A stretch of DNA of 64,000 nt from Phycisphaerae bacterium. Lineage in GTDB: Bacteria; Planctomycetota; Phycisphaerae; UBA1845; CAIVHJ01. The stretch covers positions 1 to 64,000 of the forward strand of contig JAJVHX010000004.1 in assembly GCA_022072405.1 (NCBI GenBank), in the 5' to 3' direction. The notes under the pieces were generated by a model, which saw only the letters and a program-made list of their open reading frames with translations, had not been told where the DNA came from and made no database searches. Both the position numbers and the translations under genes were made by a program. Positions 17,532 to 26,053 of this stretch are shown here, one piece after another (positions within the stretch are counted from its first letter, which is position 1; each line of letters opens with the position of its first letter).

Positions 17532-18821
17532 TTATGGCGTGGTTGAATCGACTTTCGGAACTAATGTTTCCGGCGGTGAAAATTCTCCGGGGCGTTTATC
17601 GGGGAATTTGATTTCCTCTTCTTCGTGGCATTCGGTGCAGACCGGTGGCTGATCAAAGCGGCGATCTGTATGGCAGTCGGCGCAATCGATTTCCTGATGC
17701 TGTTCATTGAGTGTCTGGCCGGTGACGCCGTGGTTGAATGTCTCCGGGCTCCAGTTGCCGTGACACACCGTACAGGTGGGTTTCTCAACCGGGGCCGTGA
17801 AGGGGACGCTGTTATGGCAGGCGCGACAGGCGAGCTTCTGGTGAAAGCGATTGAGCGACCAGCCGGTGGCGGCGTGGTCAAACGGCTGCGTGACTTCGCC
17901 GATGGGCTGATGGCAATGGCGGCAGGCAGACTGCTCAGTATCATTGGCCAGGGGTTCGGTCTGATGGCAACTCGAGCAGGGCTGATGATGTTCCTTGGGC
18001 GTATTGGTGCGAGCTTCCTGCGGTTCGTGACAGCGGCTGCAGTTTTCCTCACGATGGCATTCCACGCACTTGAAGCCGAAACGATCAATGTGCTCCTTAT
18101 GGCGGAAAGTGATCTGGGTTTGCTGGGCGCTGGGGTTGATCATGTACTTTGATTGATAAGTCAGCAGTTCGGGTTCGGGGATCGGCGGGTGCATGGAGCC
18201 GATGATATCATCTTTACTGGGTATGGCGGATGGCGTGCTGCCGTTTTCCGTACCGGTGCGGGGCAGATGGCAGAGGCTGCACTTGGTTTCGTGGCTCCAT
18301 TCCCGGTGACAGTTCAAACATTGGCGGTGATATGCGCCTTTAAGACTGGGTTTATGCAGGTCTTCACGGGCCGGAGAAATTTCATGACACGTTCTGCATG
18401 CCGGATGTTCCCAGCCTTCAGGAGTGTAATGGTGGCAGAGATTGCAGCCGGAAGTCATGGCGGCCATTTCGGAGTGGCCCTTATGGTCGAAGGGCACCGG
18501 TAAATAACGATCCGACAGCTCATCCAGCAGAACCAGCTCCGGTCCCTTGAGCGAATACATTTTTGGATCGCGCGGATTAAGCTCGCGCGAACAGGTGTTC
18601 AGGCACAGTTGGTCGTGAGTCGGCTGGTCACAAGTATGGCAACTGCGACAATCCTGTCCCATGATTTCATCGGCAGCGGCTTTATCTTGAGCAGCAGGCT
18701 GTGATGCCGGTTGCGACGACGAAGCCTGCCCCAGGGCTGCAGGGGCCCAGAGCATCAACCAGACCAGACCGACAGGCAGTATCGGCAACACAATATCTGC
18801 TCGATGGCTGTACTTATTCAT
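17532..18821 (-). CDS. 13-heme periplasmic cytochrome c (class III / HmcA-like)
   Basis: 429 aa with an N-terminal signal peptide ending near ALGQA and a short Ser/Gln/Pro linker. I count thirteen CXXCH motifs, closely spaced (CRSCH, CNLCH, CRTCH, CLNCH, CSLCH, CVECH, CSRCH, CSSCH, CRHCH, CRACH, CTVCH, CADCH, CTECH), with scattered single His residues (FDHKGH, FRHKEH, FNHGVTG) suited to bis-His ligation, as in cytochrome c3-type proteins. The motif after heme 1 has extra cysteines (CDQ, CLNTC) that are not heme sites. The start codon overlaps the stop of the NrfD-like gene (ATGA), so the two are translationally coupled. By analogy with HmcA it would take electrons from the NrfD/HybA module. 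Confidence 0.9.
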   Translation of the reverse strand: MNKYSHRADIVLPILPVGLVWLMLWAPAALGQASSSQPASQPAAQDKAAADEIMGQDCRSCHTCDQPTHDQLCLNTCSRELNPRDPKMYSLKGPELVLLDELSDRYLPVPFDHKGHSEMAAMTSGCNLCHHYTPEGWEHPACRTCHEISPAREDLHKPSLKGAYHRQCLNCHREWSHETKCSLCHLPRTGTENGSTPSAIPSKDDIIGSMHPPIPEPELLTYQSKYMINPSAQQTQITFRHKEHIDRFGFKCVECHREENCSRCHEPQEARTNTPKEHHQPCSSCHQTEPLANDTEQSACRHCHQPIGEVTQPFDHAATGWSLNRFHQKLACRACHNSVPFTAPVEKPTCTVCHGNWSPETFNHGVTGQTLNEQHQEIDCADCHTDRRFDQPPVCTECHEEEEIKFPDKRPGEFSPPETLVPKVDSTTP

Positions 18822-20035
18822 GAACGCCTCGACAATTCCGGATGGGTAATCACCGGGAAGTAGTTAACGATGACTCGATAACAGAAGATCAGTGCGGCGA
18901 TCAGGCCGATAGTTACGGCAAACTCACCGAAGGCGGGGACATAAGCTTTCGTGGCGTAGGGGGGTTGATAGGCGATCAGGAATACATTAACCCGATTAAG
19001 TACCACGCTCAGAACCACCAGCAGCGCAGCTATGAACAACCAGCGGGCGTTGTGGCGATGACGATTGGAGAGCAGCATCACCAGCGCGATGGCGGGTAAG
19101 GCCATCTCCAGCAGGAACATGACCACGGGCCCATCCATCGGCCAGAGATGAACATAAGAATTTCGCATCACCAGATCACCCATCTTGAAGGCCAGATACA
19201 GACCAGCGGTGATGGGAATATAACGCGAGAGCGGGCCTAGAATCTCCACTTCCGCCTTGATGCCCAGTGACCAGGAAGCGTAGATCGATTCAAAAATAAC
19301 CATCGGGAAGCCGACCATCACGGCAGATAGCAGGAACAATAACGAGAGGATCGGCGTGTACCAGAGCGGGTGCATTTTCGAGGGGGCGATGACCATGAGA
19401 TTGCCCAGTGAGGACTGATGCAGGCTGCTGAGCACCACGCCGGCGATGATAAACAACCACATCACCTGGTTGAGATGACGATAAAGAAAGCCGCACAGTT
19501 GGGCGAGGCGGGGATAACGCTGGCTACCGATGAAGCGTTCACAGAAAATGGGCATGAATTCGATATAGAGCACGTTGAGGTAGATGGTGACGCAGATGCC
19601 GACTTCGAAGAGGACGCTGTTGCCCTGCCACATGGTCGGCCAGAGCGGGTGCCAGATGTTGTAATAGCGACCCAGATCGGCGAGTAGACCCAGCACGACA
19701 AACGTATAACCGAGCATGGCGGTGAGCAGCGCCGGGCGGGTGATCGCGTGATAATGTTCACGATGGAAAATATGGGCGAGTGCGGAAGTGGTGAATCCGC
19801 CGGCAGCAAGAGCGACTCCGGTCGCGACATCAACGGCGATCCACAGCCCCCAGGGATGCTGCTGATCGAGATGGGTGACGCTCTTCAGCCCAAAAATGAA
19901 ACGATAAAAATAAAAGGCCGCGCCGATGACCATCAGGAATAGCAGCACCCACACGCCGGGGGTGAGCAGCGGGCGATGGGCGGGTAACGGAGTGTGGTGT
20001 TCCGTATGCACAGGATTTACCGATATGCTGTTCAT
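18818..20035 (-). CDS. NrfD/HybB-type integral membrane quinone oxidoreductase subunit
   Basis: 405 aa, strongly hydrophobic, with about ten predicted membrane helices starting at residue 28. It contains the family's HPWGLWIAVDVATGVALAAGG segment (about 60-80) and a conserved YNIWHPLWPT stretch, placing it with HybB/HmcC/NrfD proteins that bind menaquinone and partner an Fe-S protein. It has no heme motif. Its start overlaps the 3' end of the HybA-like gene by four bases and its own 3' end overlaps the 13-heme gene. It is therefore the membrane core of the complex encoded here. Confidence 0.9.
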   Translation of the reverse strand: MNSISVNPVHTEHHTPLPAHRPLLTPGVWVLLFLMVIGAAFYFYRFIFGLKSVTHLDQQHPWGLWIAVDVATGVALAAGGFTTSALAHIFHREHYHAITRPALLTAMLGYTFVVLGLLADLGRYYNIWHPLWPTMWQGNSVLFEVGICVTIYLNVLYIEFMPIFCERFIGSQRYPRLAQLCGFLYRHLNQVMWLFIIAGVVLSSLHQSSLGNLMVIAPSKMHPLWYTPILSLLFLLSAVMVGFPMVIFESIYASWSLGIKAEVEILGPLSRYIPITAGLYLAFKMGDLVMRNSYVHLWPMDGPVVMFLLEMALPAIALVMLLSNRHRHNARWLFIAALLVVLSVVLNRVNVFLIAYQPPYATKAYVPAFGEFAVTIGLIAALIFCYRVIVNYFPVITHPELSRRS

Positions 20036-20943
20036 GGCTGATTTCCTGGAGTAGACTCTTTTGCGGTTGCCGGCCGGGCCAAATGCATGATGGCTCCCAG
20101 CAGACCAAACCAGGCCAGCGGCGGAACGAATTTCTTGAACACGCCGTGCTGAATTGTTTCGGTGAGGCGGGGCGGTGCTTCAGGCGGTAGATTGAGAAAC
20201 CCGATCTGGTCGAAGGGTTGACCGGCGATATACAACCATGACGTCCCGCCCACTTCATGCTCGCCGTAGACCTGATCCACGTAGCGGTCGGGATAGCGGG
20301 CGATGTTATCATGGGCGAGCTGGATCAGTTCGTGGCGCGGTCCGTAGGTCATCACGTCGGCGGGGCAGATTTTCACGCAGGCGGGCACCGGGAGTTCGTT
20401 CGGGACGCGATGGGCGCACAGGTTGCACTTGCGCACCTGCGGCGTGAGCGGATTCTCATAGTCATAGGTCGGTATCTGGAAGGGGCAGGCGACCATGCAA
20501 TAGCGACAGCCCATGCACTTCCAGGGGTCGTAGATCACGGCCCCATCGGCTTGTTTGGTGAAGGCATGCACCAGGCAGGCGGACATGCAAGCCGGGTCGT
20601 TGCAGTGCAGGCAGTTGAATTTGGCATAAACCGGCAGGGCGGGATCGCGCGGATTGGAATATTGATTGATAATGGTGTATGAGCCGGGGCTGGGTCGGCG
20701 CGGTTCCGTCATGACCGACTTGTCTTCAAACGATTCGATCGGCGGAACTTCAAAGCCGGCTGATTCCTGACAGGCGAACTCGCATCTCCGACAGCCGATG
20801 CACTTGGTGATATCGACCAGCACACCGTTGACCTTGCCCGGATCGGCAGCAGGTCCGCTGGCCAGTGCGGAGTGACCGCTGATGGTCAAAGTGACCAGAC
20901 CGACACCGGCGGAGCGCAGAACATCGCGACGACTGCAGCTCAT
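20032..20943 (-). CDS. HybA-like 4Fe-4S ferredoxin subunit, Tat-exported
   Basis: 303 aa and first gene of the operon. A twin-arginine leader (SRRDVLR at 4-10, then a hydrophobic stretch) directs the folded protein to the periplasmic side. Sixteen cysteines fall in four ferredoxin-type sets: CIGCRRCEFAC, CLHCNDPACMSAC, CMGCRYCMVAC and CNLC...CVKIC, enough for four cubane clusters. A C-terminal hydrophobic helix (about 277-295) anchors it, as in HybA. It should wire the NrfD-like quinone site to the 13-heme cytochrome. No hydrogenase, molybdopterin or nitrite reductase catalytic subunit accompanies it. Confidence 0.92.
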   Translation of the reverse strand: MSCSRRDVLRSAGVGLVTLTISGHSALASGPAADPGKVNGVLVDITKCIGCRRCEFACQESAGFEVPPIESFEDKSVMTEPRRPSPGSYTIINQYSNPRDPALPVYAKFNCLHCNDPACMSACLVHAFTKQADGAVIYDPWKCMGCRYCMVACPFQIPTYDYENPLTPQVRKCNLCAHRVPNELPVPACVKICPADVMTYGPRHELIQLAHDNIARYPDRYVDQVYGEHEVGGTSWLYIAGQPFDQIGFLNLPPEAPPRLTETIQHGVFKKFVPPLAWFGLLGAIMHLARPATAKESTPGNQP

Positions 20944-21825
20944 GCATGGACCTCCACTATCTACTTGTCCCGATCAAGGGGTGCCGATTTACCAGACCGA
21001 TGAAAACTGTAAATGAACTAGCATTCGGCATGCCATTAGGTAGAGTCGGGTTGAATTTTCAAAGTGAACGTTGGCGGGGATAGTCAGAGTGATCCGCCAT
21101 GGAACTGTTTTTCAGTGATACCGCATAAACCTTGTTGTCAATGGAGTATATCGTAATCATGATCTAAGCAATATTACTCGACAGCGGCTGAGAAATACTC
21201 ACGAAATCGCATCGCCAAGCATCCGATTCGGCCATTAGCTTGAGAGTTGATTTTATCATCGAATTGGACTGCCTAACTTGTCAACAAATTGATATTTTGC
21301 TCTTAGAGCGTGTGTGAAAAGCGTTCCAGGGTCCAGTTATCGTCGATAAATCATGAAGTGGATCATAACGCAACGGAGTAAGGTGGCGCGTTGTGGGAAT
21401 AGGGATCGTCGTCCCAGCACCGCTGTTGACGAAGTCCGCAAGCGGTGGTTCACCGACCAGCGGCTGGTCAACCCTACGCCAGCCTTTGGTCAGTCGTTGA
21501 CCAGCCTTTGGTCAACCGTTCACCAGCCTTTGGTCAGTCGTTGACCAGCCTTTGGTCAACCGTTCACCAGCCTTTGGTCAGTCGTTGACCAGCCTTTGGT
21601 CAGTCGTTGACCAGCCGCTGGTCAACCGTTCAGCAGCCCCTGCTCCGGTTCTGCTCTGCGTCGGGTCGCTGTCACCGTGATGATTATATATACTCGTCCA
21701 CCGATCGCTGAACCTTAGCTGAGTAGCAGGCGCCAGGAAATTGGCCGATACAGGCGCATGCCCTTCCCAGGCCTCAACGATAACCTACTCACACGCTTTC
21801 TTATAAATATAGAGGAGGTCGGAAT
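20944..21825. other. Long intergenic region containing a palindromic tandem array
   Basis: An 882-bp gene-free stretch upstream of the minus-strand electron-transfer operon and of a plus-strand lipoprotein gene. Its main feature is the 22-bp array at 21415-21645. Elsewhere I found no good promoter pair; a TTGACA on the minus strand at 21284-21279 has no well-spaced -10. Confidence 0.6.
21415..21645. repeat. 22-bp palindromic tandem repeat array
   Basis: Eight units spaced exactly 22 bp apart carry the core CCAGCCTTTGGTC or its perfect-palindrome form GACCAGCNGCTGGTC (cores starting at 21457, 21479, 21501, 21523, 21545, 21567, 21589 and 21611). Spacers alternate between CAGTCGTTGA and CAACCGTTCA forms. 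Flanking units are diverged but keep self-complementary arms: CAGC-ACC-GCTG at 21415-21425, CCGCAAGCGG at 21436-21445, and AGCAG-CCC-CTGCT near 21632-21644. The period equals about two helical turns and is not a multiple of three, so the array is neither coding nor CRISPR. It could be a cooperative protein-binding array or a cruciform-forming element. Confidence 0.85.
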
Positions 21826-22206
21826 ATGCTGAGAATGCAACATTATTATTATCTATTTACTTTACTAGGGGTAATCACATTATTCGGTTGTGGTTCTGAT
21901 ATGGATTGTGAAAATCTGAGTGAAGCTGCTTTCAGGTCAGTAGAAATTTATGACCTTGGTCTGGGGCCAGATGGTCCGGTGCCTGGTCACTGGACCATTT
22001 ATTTTGAAGACGGACACTACACATGGAACTATACTGATGTGGTAAATACGGGAAATTTCATCTGCTCCGATGGTGAAATACTACGGGTGACGAAAACGGG
22101 ATTGGAATCCACAGGGACATTTGACAGCACAACCGGAATATTGGTTTGGCAGGGTAGAGAATACCAGGTAATTGATTCAATTGAGCAGTTCAAGTATAGA
22201 CAATAA
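21826..22206 (+). CDS. Small hypothetical lipoprotein
   Basis: 126 aa. The leader (MLRMQHYYYLFTLLGVIT) ends in LFGCG (lipobox, about Cys22), followed by a small beta-rich domain with many aromatic residues (HWTIYFEDGHYTWNY). Two further cysteines (about 27 and 76) could form a disulfide. The strong ribosome site GAGGAGGTC and the terminator directly after it support a real single gene. Function is unknown, and base composition is lower in GC than its neighbours. Confidence 0.75.
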   Translation: MLRMQHYYYLFTLLGVITLFGCGSDMDCENLSEAAFRSVEIYDLGLGPDGPVPGHWTIYFEDGHYTWNYTDVVNTGNFICSDGEILRVTKTGLESTGTFDSTTGILVWQGREYQVIDSIEQFKYRQ

Positions 22207-22235
22207 AAGCACCCGGTAATTACCGGGTGCTTTTT
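22205..22235. terminator. Bidirectional rho-independent terminator
   Basis: An 11-bp perfect palindrome arm (GCACCCGGTAA / TTACCGGGTGC, 22209-22230) is flanked by AAAA on the left and TTTTT on the right, so it works for both converging genes: the small lipoprotein on the plus strand and the monoheme cytochrome on the minus strand. Confidence 0.92.
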
Positions 22236-22292
22236 AAGGAATCTAAAGGGCCAATCAACAGGAGCCGAGGCGGATTTCCACAGACCTCTGTT

Positions 22293-22817
22293 CTAAAAGG
22301 AATTCAGATAGGCAGTGAGATCGGCGATCTGGTCAGCAGTTAGTTCATAGACGCTGTGGCCACCTTCACCGCCAATCGTGGCTGTGATCACCTCTGCGGT
22401 TTGGCCCTGGATATTGGGAGCGAAGCCGCTGGCTCCATCGGCGCCGTGACAGGCAGCGCAGTTGTCCGCCAGAATCTGTTCACCACGGGTGACGGCGTCA
22501 TCTGTTCCACCACCCGTATCGCCACCGGTTTCGCCGTCATCAGTGTCGCCATCATCTCCGTCATCCGTATCCCCATCCTCATCACCATTATCATCCCCGT
22601 TGTCGCCCGTATCATCACCCTCATCGGTGGCATCATCATCGCCGATGGCATCGAGGGTATTGTTGGCGAATTCGGTCAGCAGCAGATCGACCAGCGTGCG
22701 CAGGCCGGCTTCACCGGTCTGGAAGGCGGCGTCACCGAAAGCTCCGCAGCCGGTGCAGGTCAGAAGAGTGATCATGGCCAACAAGGCGAATCGGTTAGTG
22801 ATGTTGTGCAGGAACAT
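22293..22817 (-). CDS. Monoheme cytochrome c lipoprotein with acidic tether
   Basis: 174 aa from the ATG at 22817, which has a GAGGT ribosome site and begins a normal lipoprotein leader ending in CTGC; the longer frame to 22874 is upstream sequence. After about 35 residues comes a tether of some 50 residues made almost only of Asp, Gly, Glu, Thr and Asn, then a class I cytochrome c domain with CAACHG (about 120-124) and a C-terminal helix YELTADQIADLTAYL. The expected axial Met of class I domains is not obvious after the heme motif, so ligation may be His/other. It is probably a tethered single-electron carrier. Confidence 0.88.
   Translation of the reverse strand: MFLHNITNRFALLAMITLLTCTGCGAFGDAAFQTGEAGLRTLVDLLLTEFANNTLDAIGDDDATDEGDDTGDNGDDNGDEDGDTDDGDDGDTDDGETGGDTGGGTDDAVTRGEQILADNCAACHGADGASGFAPNIQGQTAEVITATIGGEGGHSVYELTADQIADLTAYLNSF
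22461..22640 (-). repeat. Simple-sequence tract encoding the Asp/Gly tether
   Basis: Low-complexity (GAT/GAC-rich) coding tract inside the monoheme lipoprotein gene. Imperfect trinucleotide-type repetition allows in-frame length change, as for the NDN tethers elsewhere in the window. Confidence 0.6.
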
Positions 22818-22930
22818 AGTCAACCTCATCAAATGTGCAATGTACCAGTAACGCCGGACGAAAGAAAACAGCATACATTACGGTTGGTAATTTCTTAACT
22901 AATGCTGGTTTCAAAATCACCCATTGAGGC

Positions 22931-22962
22931 TTCGCGCGGACTAAAGCACGCGGCTCATTGAA
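22931..22962. repeat. REP-like palindrome, copy 2
   Basis: TTCGCGCGG-ACTAAAGC-ACGCGGCTCATTGAA lies between two minus-strand genes. It shares the CGCGG-CTAAAGC-CGCGGCTC core with the copy at 52130 and, in reverse, with those near 45836 and 48613. Confidence 0.5.
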
Positions 22963-23021
22963 TTTTGAAAACACTTCTTAATAATAATCGGGTCCGTGTC
23001 TCCGTGCCTTAGTCGTGGTTA

Positions 23022-23645
23022 TTATTTCTCTTCCGCCGCCGGGGCAGTAATACCAGGTTTCAGGAAAAAGCCCTCGCCGAAATGGGGATCGTGGCAGCGG
23101 GTACATTGGGCTGCATCGGCTCCGCCATGAGCCTCCGGGCTGAGGTCCGCTGGCTCGTCGTGGCATTCCGCACAGGTATCCAATATTGGTTTCAGCAGCA
23201 GGGCTGGCTGCTGGCTGCGGTGTAGTGTGTGGCAGCCGGTGCAGTTACCATCCGCTACCGGTGGATGGGCCGCTTCGGACGTAAAGAATTTGGGATGACA
23301 TTCTCGGCAGGAGTTCATCATCAGGGTTTCATCCGCTTTCATCTGCTGGTCGGCGGAATGGCATCGGGAACATTGCTGCTCCAGAACAGGGCGATGGCGG
23401 GAGAGCGGCTGTTCAACGGCAGGGCGGAACAGGGCCGGTTCACGCACCTCATTGGGTAAGGCGGCCAGCGCCGGCTGTGAAGCGGGCGAGGCCTCCGCCG
23501 GTGGAGTTTCCGCCGGAATCTCAAAAAAGAAATTCATCAGCCGATCACGCGTCTGTGGTGAACAGCCCAGCGCAATGACCAGCAGTGTGGCCATCAGCCA
23601 GCCTTTCCGACGTTTCGTCAAGTTGATCTGCTTGGGCGACGACAT
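23022..23645 (-). CDS. Pentaheme c-type cytochrome, probable lipoprotein
   Basis: 207 aa. A positively charged start (TKRRKGW) and hydrophobic core end in ALGC (Cys28), a plausible lipobox. A Pro/Ala-rich spacer leads to five CXXCH motifs (CSRCH, CRECH, CTGCH, CAECH, CTRCH) in paired arrangement, as in the doubled-CXXCH families common in porin-cytochrome loci. It is divergent from the porin operon starting near 23876, with 230 bp between, so both probably share a control region. It may dock on the periplasmic side of the barrel. Confidence 0.88.
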   Translation of the reverse strand: MSSPKQINLTKRRKGWLMATLLVIALGCSPQTRDRLMNFFFEIPAETPPAEASPASQPALAALPNEVREPALFRPAVEQPLSRHRPVLEQQCSRCHSADQQMKADETLMMNSCRECHPKFFTSEAAHPPVADGNCTGCHTLHRSQQPALLLKPILDTCAECHDEPADLSPEAHGGADAAQCTRCHDPHFGEGFFLKPGITAPAAEEK

Positions 23646-23719
23646 GTGCCCTATACCTTAACCACCTTTGTTGAATAATCAATGCTGATCCACGGGATCT
23701 GGCAGGGCGATATAACGGC

Positions 23720-23732
23720 GACTAGTTTAGTC
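23720..23732. promoter_or_regulatory. Palindrome in the pentaheme/porin divergent region
   Basis: GACTA-GTT-TAGTC lies about midway between the divergent pentaheme and porin genes. It is a possible operator, based on symmetry and position only. Confidence 0.25.
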
Positions 23733-23875
23733 CTGATTGTGAATAATTTTTCGAAAGGCCGCAAAAGACTACCCGGCGATGAAAATCATCGGCAGGTTGT
23801 TTACGCTGAGGGGATGGTGGTTTATATTGCCAGCACCATTCGGCGTTCAAACTCATATCGAGTGGACTCGAAGTA

Positions 23876-26053
23876 TTGCATCACGCAGCCCAATCATCTC
23901 GGTTCTGGCTTACCGACGGCACCCGGTTATGGGTGTGGGGCGCAGTCTTGGTATTGAGCCTGTCGGTGGCCTTGCCCGTACAGGGCCAGGAAACTCAACC
24001 TGCCGACAATCCCGCCGCAGCGGATGTTGAGACCCCCACCGTTGAGCCGACAGCTACACAACCCGCCGCGACGGAACTGGAAGCCAGTGAACAGGGCGGC
24101 GAGAAGCCCTGGTTCGGCTTGCGACGATTTGACGGCTTTGTGGAATTTGAATCGCAATATGACCAGAGCCGGGTGAAATATGACAACCCGCGTTTCCTGG
24201 GCCGTGACCGGGAAATTCAGAATCGTGACTGGAGCCTGCAGGAGAAACTGGGTTTTGATCTGGCTGGTTATCTGGTTGATCCGACCTTCATGAATTTTGC
24301 GGGTAATTTTGTTTTCGGTTTGTCGCAGGATCACTACGACGAGCAGGACAGCCTGCTGGGTCAGCAGTCGGACAGCGACTGGGGCCACCTGCTGGAATAT
24401 GATTTCCGCATCAATATTTTTGAGGGGAAGAAATTTTCCGGTTCGGTCTACGGATTGCGGCAGGATGATCGGATCAACCGCCGCTTTCAGCCGACCCTCG
24501 ACCAGACCCGCACCGGTTTCGGCACCAGCTGGACCTGGGCCGATGAAACGCTGCCCATGGAGTTGAGCTACGATTACCTGGAGACCGACCGCACCGGCAA
24601 TCGTGATCGTGAAGATGATGAAAAATTCCAGGACAGCAATCTGCACTACGGGGCCACCTGGAATATCACCGATTATCACCGGTTCAAGCTGGCCTACGAC
24701 CATTCCAGCAACAAACAGGAATACCAGGGCATCCGCGACTGGTTCGAGACGCAACGCGACCTGTTCACGCTGGAACATCAGGTTGAATTCGGCGGGAACC
24801 ATCAGCATGAACTGCGGACGCTGGTCCATTGGCAGGAGGAAAGCGGCGACCTGGCCCGTGACCTCTTCGAGATCGGTCCGCAACTGACCCTGAAACACTC
24901 CGACCAGTTCCAGACGATGTATAAGTATCAGTATCTTTCCGAGGAATATGAACGGCTGCAGATCGATCAGCAGCGGCTGGACTGGCAGTTCGTCCACCAG
25001 CTCTACAGCAACCTGACCACGACGGGCAATGTATTCGGGTTGTATGAAAAAATCGCCGACGATGCCGAGACCTATCAATATGGCGCCAGTGTGGACTGGC
25101 AGTACAACCGCAACAATCCCTATGGCCAGTTTCTGAGCAACCTGGCGCTGGGTTTTGATCAGGAACATCTGCAGGGTGATGACGGCTTGCGGGCGGTGCT
25201 CAATGAGAGCGCCACGTTTCATGATCCGCTGACCGTGGTGCTGCGGCAACGCAACGTGCTCCGCCATACGATTTTTGTCACGGATGCGACCAACCGGCGG
25301 CTCTACGCCCGCAACGTGGACTTTTTTATTATTCGCCAGGGGGAGTGGACCCGGCTGGTACGCATCCCCACCGGGCGGATTGCGGATGGCGAGACGGTGT
25401 TGATCGATTATAAATACCGCATCCCCACCAATGGCCGGGTCGATTCACAGCGGGTCGATGTCGGGGTGGAGCAGCGCTTCAATAACGGCATTACGCCCTA
25501 TTATCGCTTTGCCTACCGCAATCAGGATGTGGATTATTCCGATGGATTTCCCGTGGAAGCGGATCGCACCGATCATCACCATCTCGGCGTGAAGTATGAT
25601 CAGGAGCGGTATTACCTCGGAGCGGAACTGGAGATTTTCGACGATACCATCGAACCCTACAATGCCATTCACTTTGACGGACGCTATGATCTGCTGCAGG
25701 GCAGCGAACATTCGCTGCAGACGGCGGCGCGGCTGTCGCGATTTTTCTTCGAGGGCGGGCTGGATAAACGCAACGTGACCCAGATCGATCTGGAGCTGAG
25801 TCATCGCTGGTTGATCAATGATAAACTTTCCACGAACAACCGGGCGGTTTATCGCTGGCAGGATGATACGGTGGCGGGGCTGACCAATGGTGTTGATCTT
25901 TCCACCGGGCTGGAATATCTGTGGGGAGACATGACGGTTGAATTATCCGCTGATTATGACCTGCTCGATCTGCCCGATTCGCGTGAGGATGGTTTCGGTG
26001 TGTGGCTGAAGTTGCGGCGGGATTTTCCCAACCTGTTTGGAATCGGTGAATGA
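23876..26053 (+). CDS. Outer-membrane beta-barrel (porin of a porin-cytochrome conduit)
   Basis: 725 aa at most. A hydrophobic leader (WGAVLVLSLSVALPVQGQ) is followed by a Pro/Thr/Ala/Glu linker, then from about residue 80 to the end a long series of alternating-hydrophobic strands with polar turns rich in Asp, Arg, Gln, Tyr and Trp (for example MELSYDYLETDR, LHYGATWNIT, TVELSADYDLLD). This is the texture of a large barrel, perhaps 20 or more strands. The initiation codon is uncertain: TTG at 23876 gives the full leader but has no clear ribosome site. It starts an operon with NHL and multiheme proteins, so I infer it is the sheath for a cytochrome that crosses the outer membrane. Sequence similarity to a named porin cannot be claimed from inspection. 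Confidence 0.8.
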   Translation: MHHAAQSSRFWLTDGTRLWVWGAVLVLSLSVALPVQGQETQPADNPAAADVETPTVEPTATQPAATELEASEQGGEKPWFGLRRFDGFVEFESQYDQSRVKYDNPRFLGRDREIQNRDWSLQEKLGFDLAGYLVDPTFMNFAGNFVFGLSQDHYDEQDSLLGQQSDSDWGHLLEYDFRINIFEGKKFSGSVYGLRQDDRINRRFQPTLDQTRTGFGTSWTWADETLPMELSYDYLETDRTGNRDREDDEKFQDSNLHYGATWNITDYHRFKLAYDHSSNKQEYQGIRDWFETQRDLFTLEHQVEFGGNHQHELRTLVHWQEESGDLARDLFEIGPQLTLKHSDQFQTMYKYQYLSEEYERLQIDQQRLDWQFVHQLYSNLTTTGNVFGLYEKIADDAETYQYGASVDWQYNRNNPYGQFLSNLALGFDQEHLQGDDGLRAVLNESATFHDPLTVVLRQRNVLRHTIFVTDATNRRLYARNVDFFIIRQGEWTRLVRIPTGRIADGETVLIDYKYRIPTNGRVDSQRVDVGVEQRFNNGITPYYRFAYRNQDVDYSDGFPVEADRTDHHHLGVKYDQERYYLGAELEIFDDTIEPYNAIHFDGRYDLLQGSEHSLQTAARLSRFFFEGGLDKRNVTQIDLELSHRWLINDKLSTNNRAVYRWQDDTVAGLTNGVDLSTGLEYLWGDMTVELSADYDLLDLPDSREDGFGVWLKLRRDFPNLFGIGE

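Noticed and set aside
13421-20943. Alternative complex III
   Set aside because: The large ActB-type molybdopterin-like/Fe-S subunit and ActD/ActE proteins are absent, and the multiheme content is far larger than ActA.
21252-21284. Minus-strand sigma-70 promoter before the HybA operon (TTGACA with GATAAA)
   Set aside because: The spacing is 21 bp, too long for a functional pair, and no better -10 lies at 16-18 bp.
21353-21544. Small open frame over the palindromic array
   Set aside because: The 22-bp period is not a multiple of three, so the frame shifts each unit; the repeat cannot be a coding repeat.
21415-21645. CRISPR array
   Set aside because: The units are contiguous with 9-bp alternating spacers rather than unique spacers, and no cas gene is nearby.
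23927-25267. 446-codon open frame opposite the barrel gene
   Set aside because: Low stop frequency in GC-rich antisense explains it; operon logic and leader peptide favour the plus strand.
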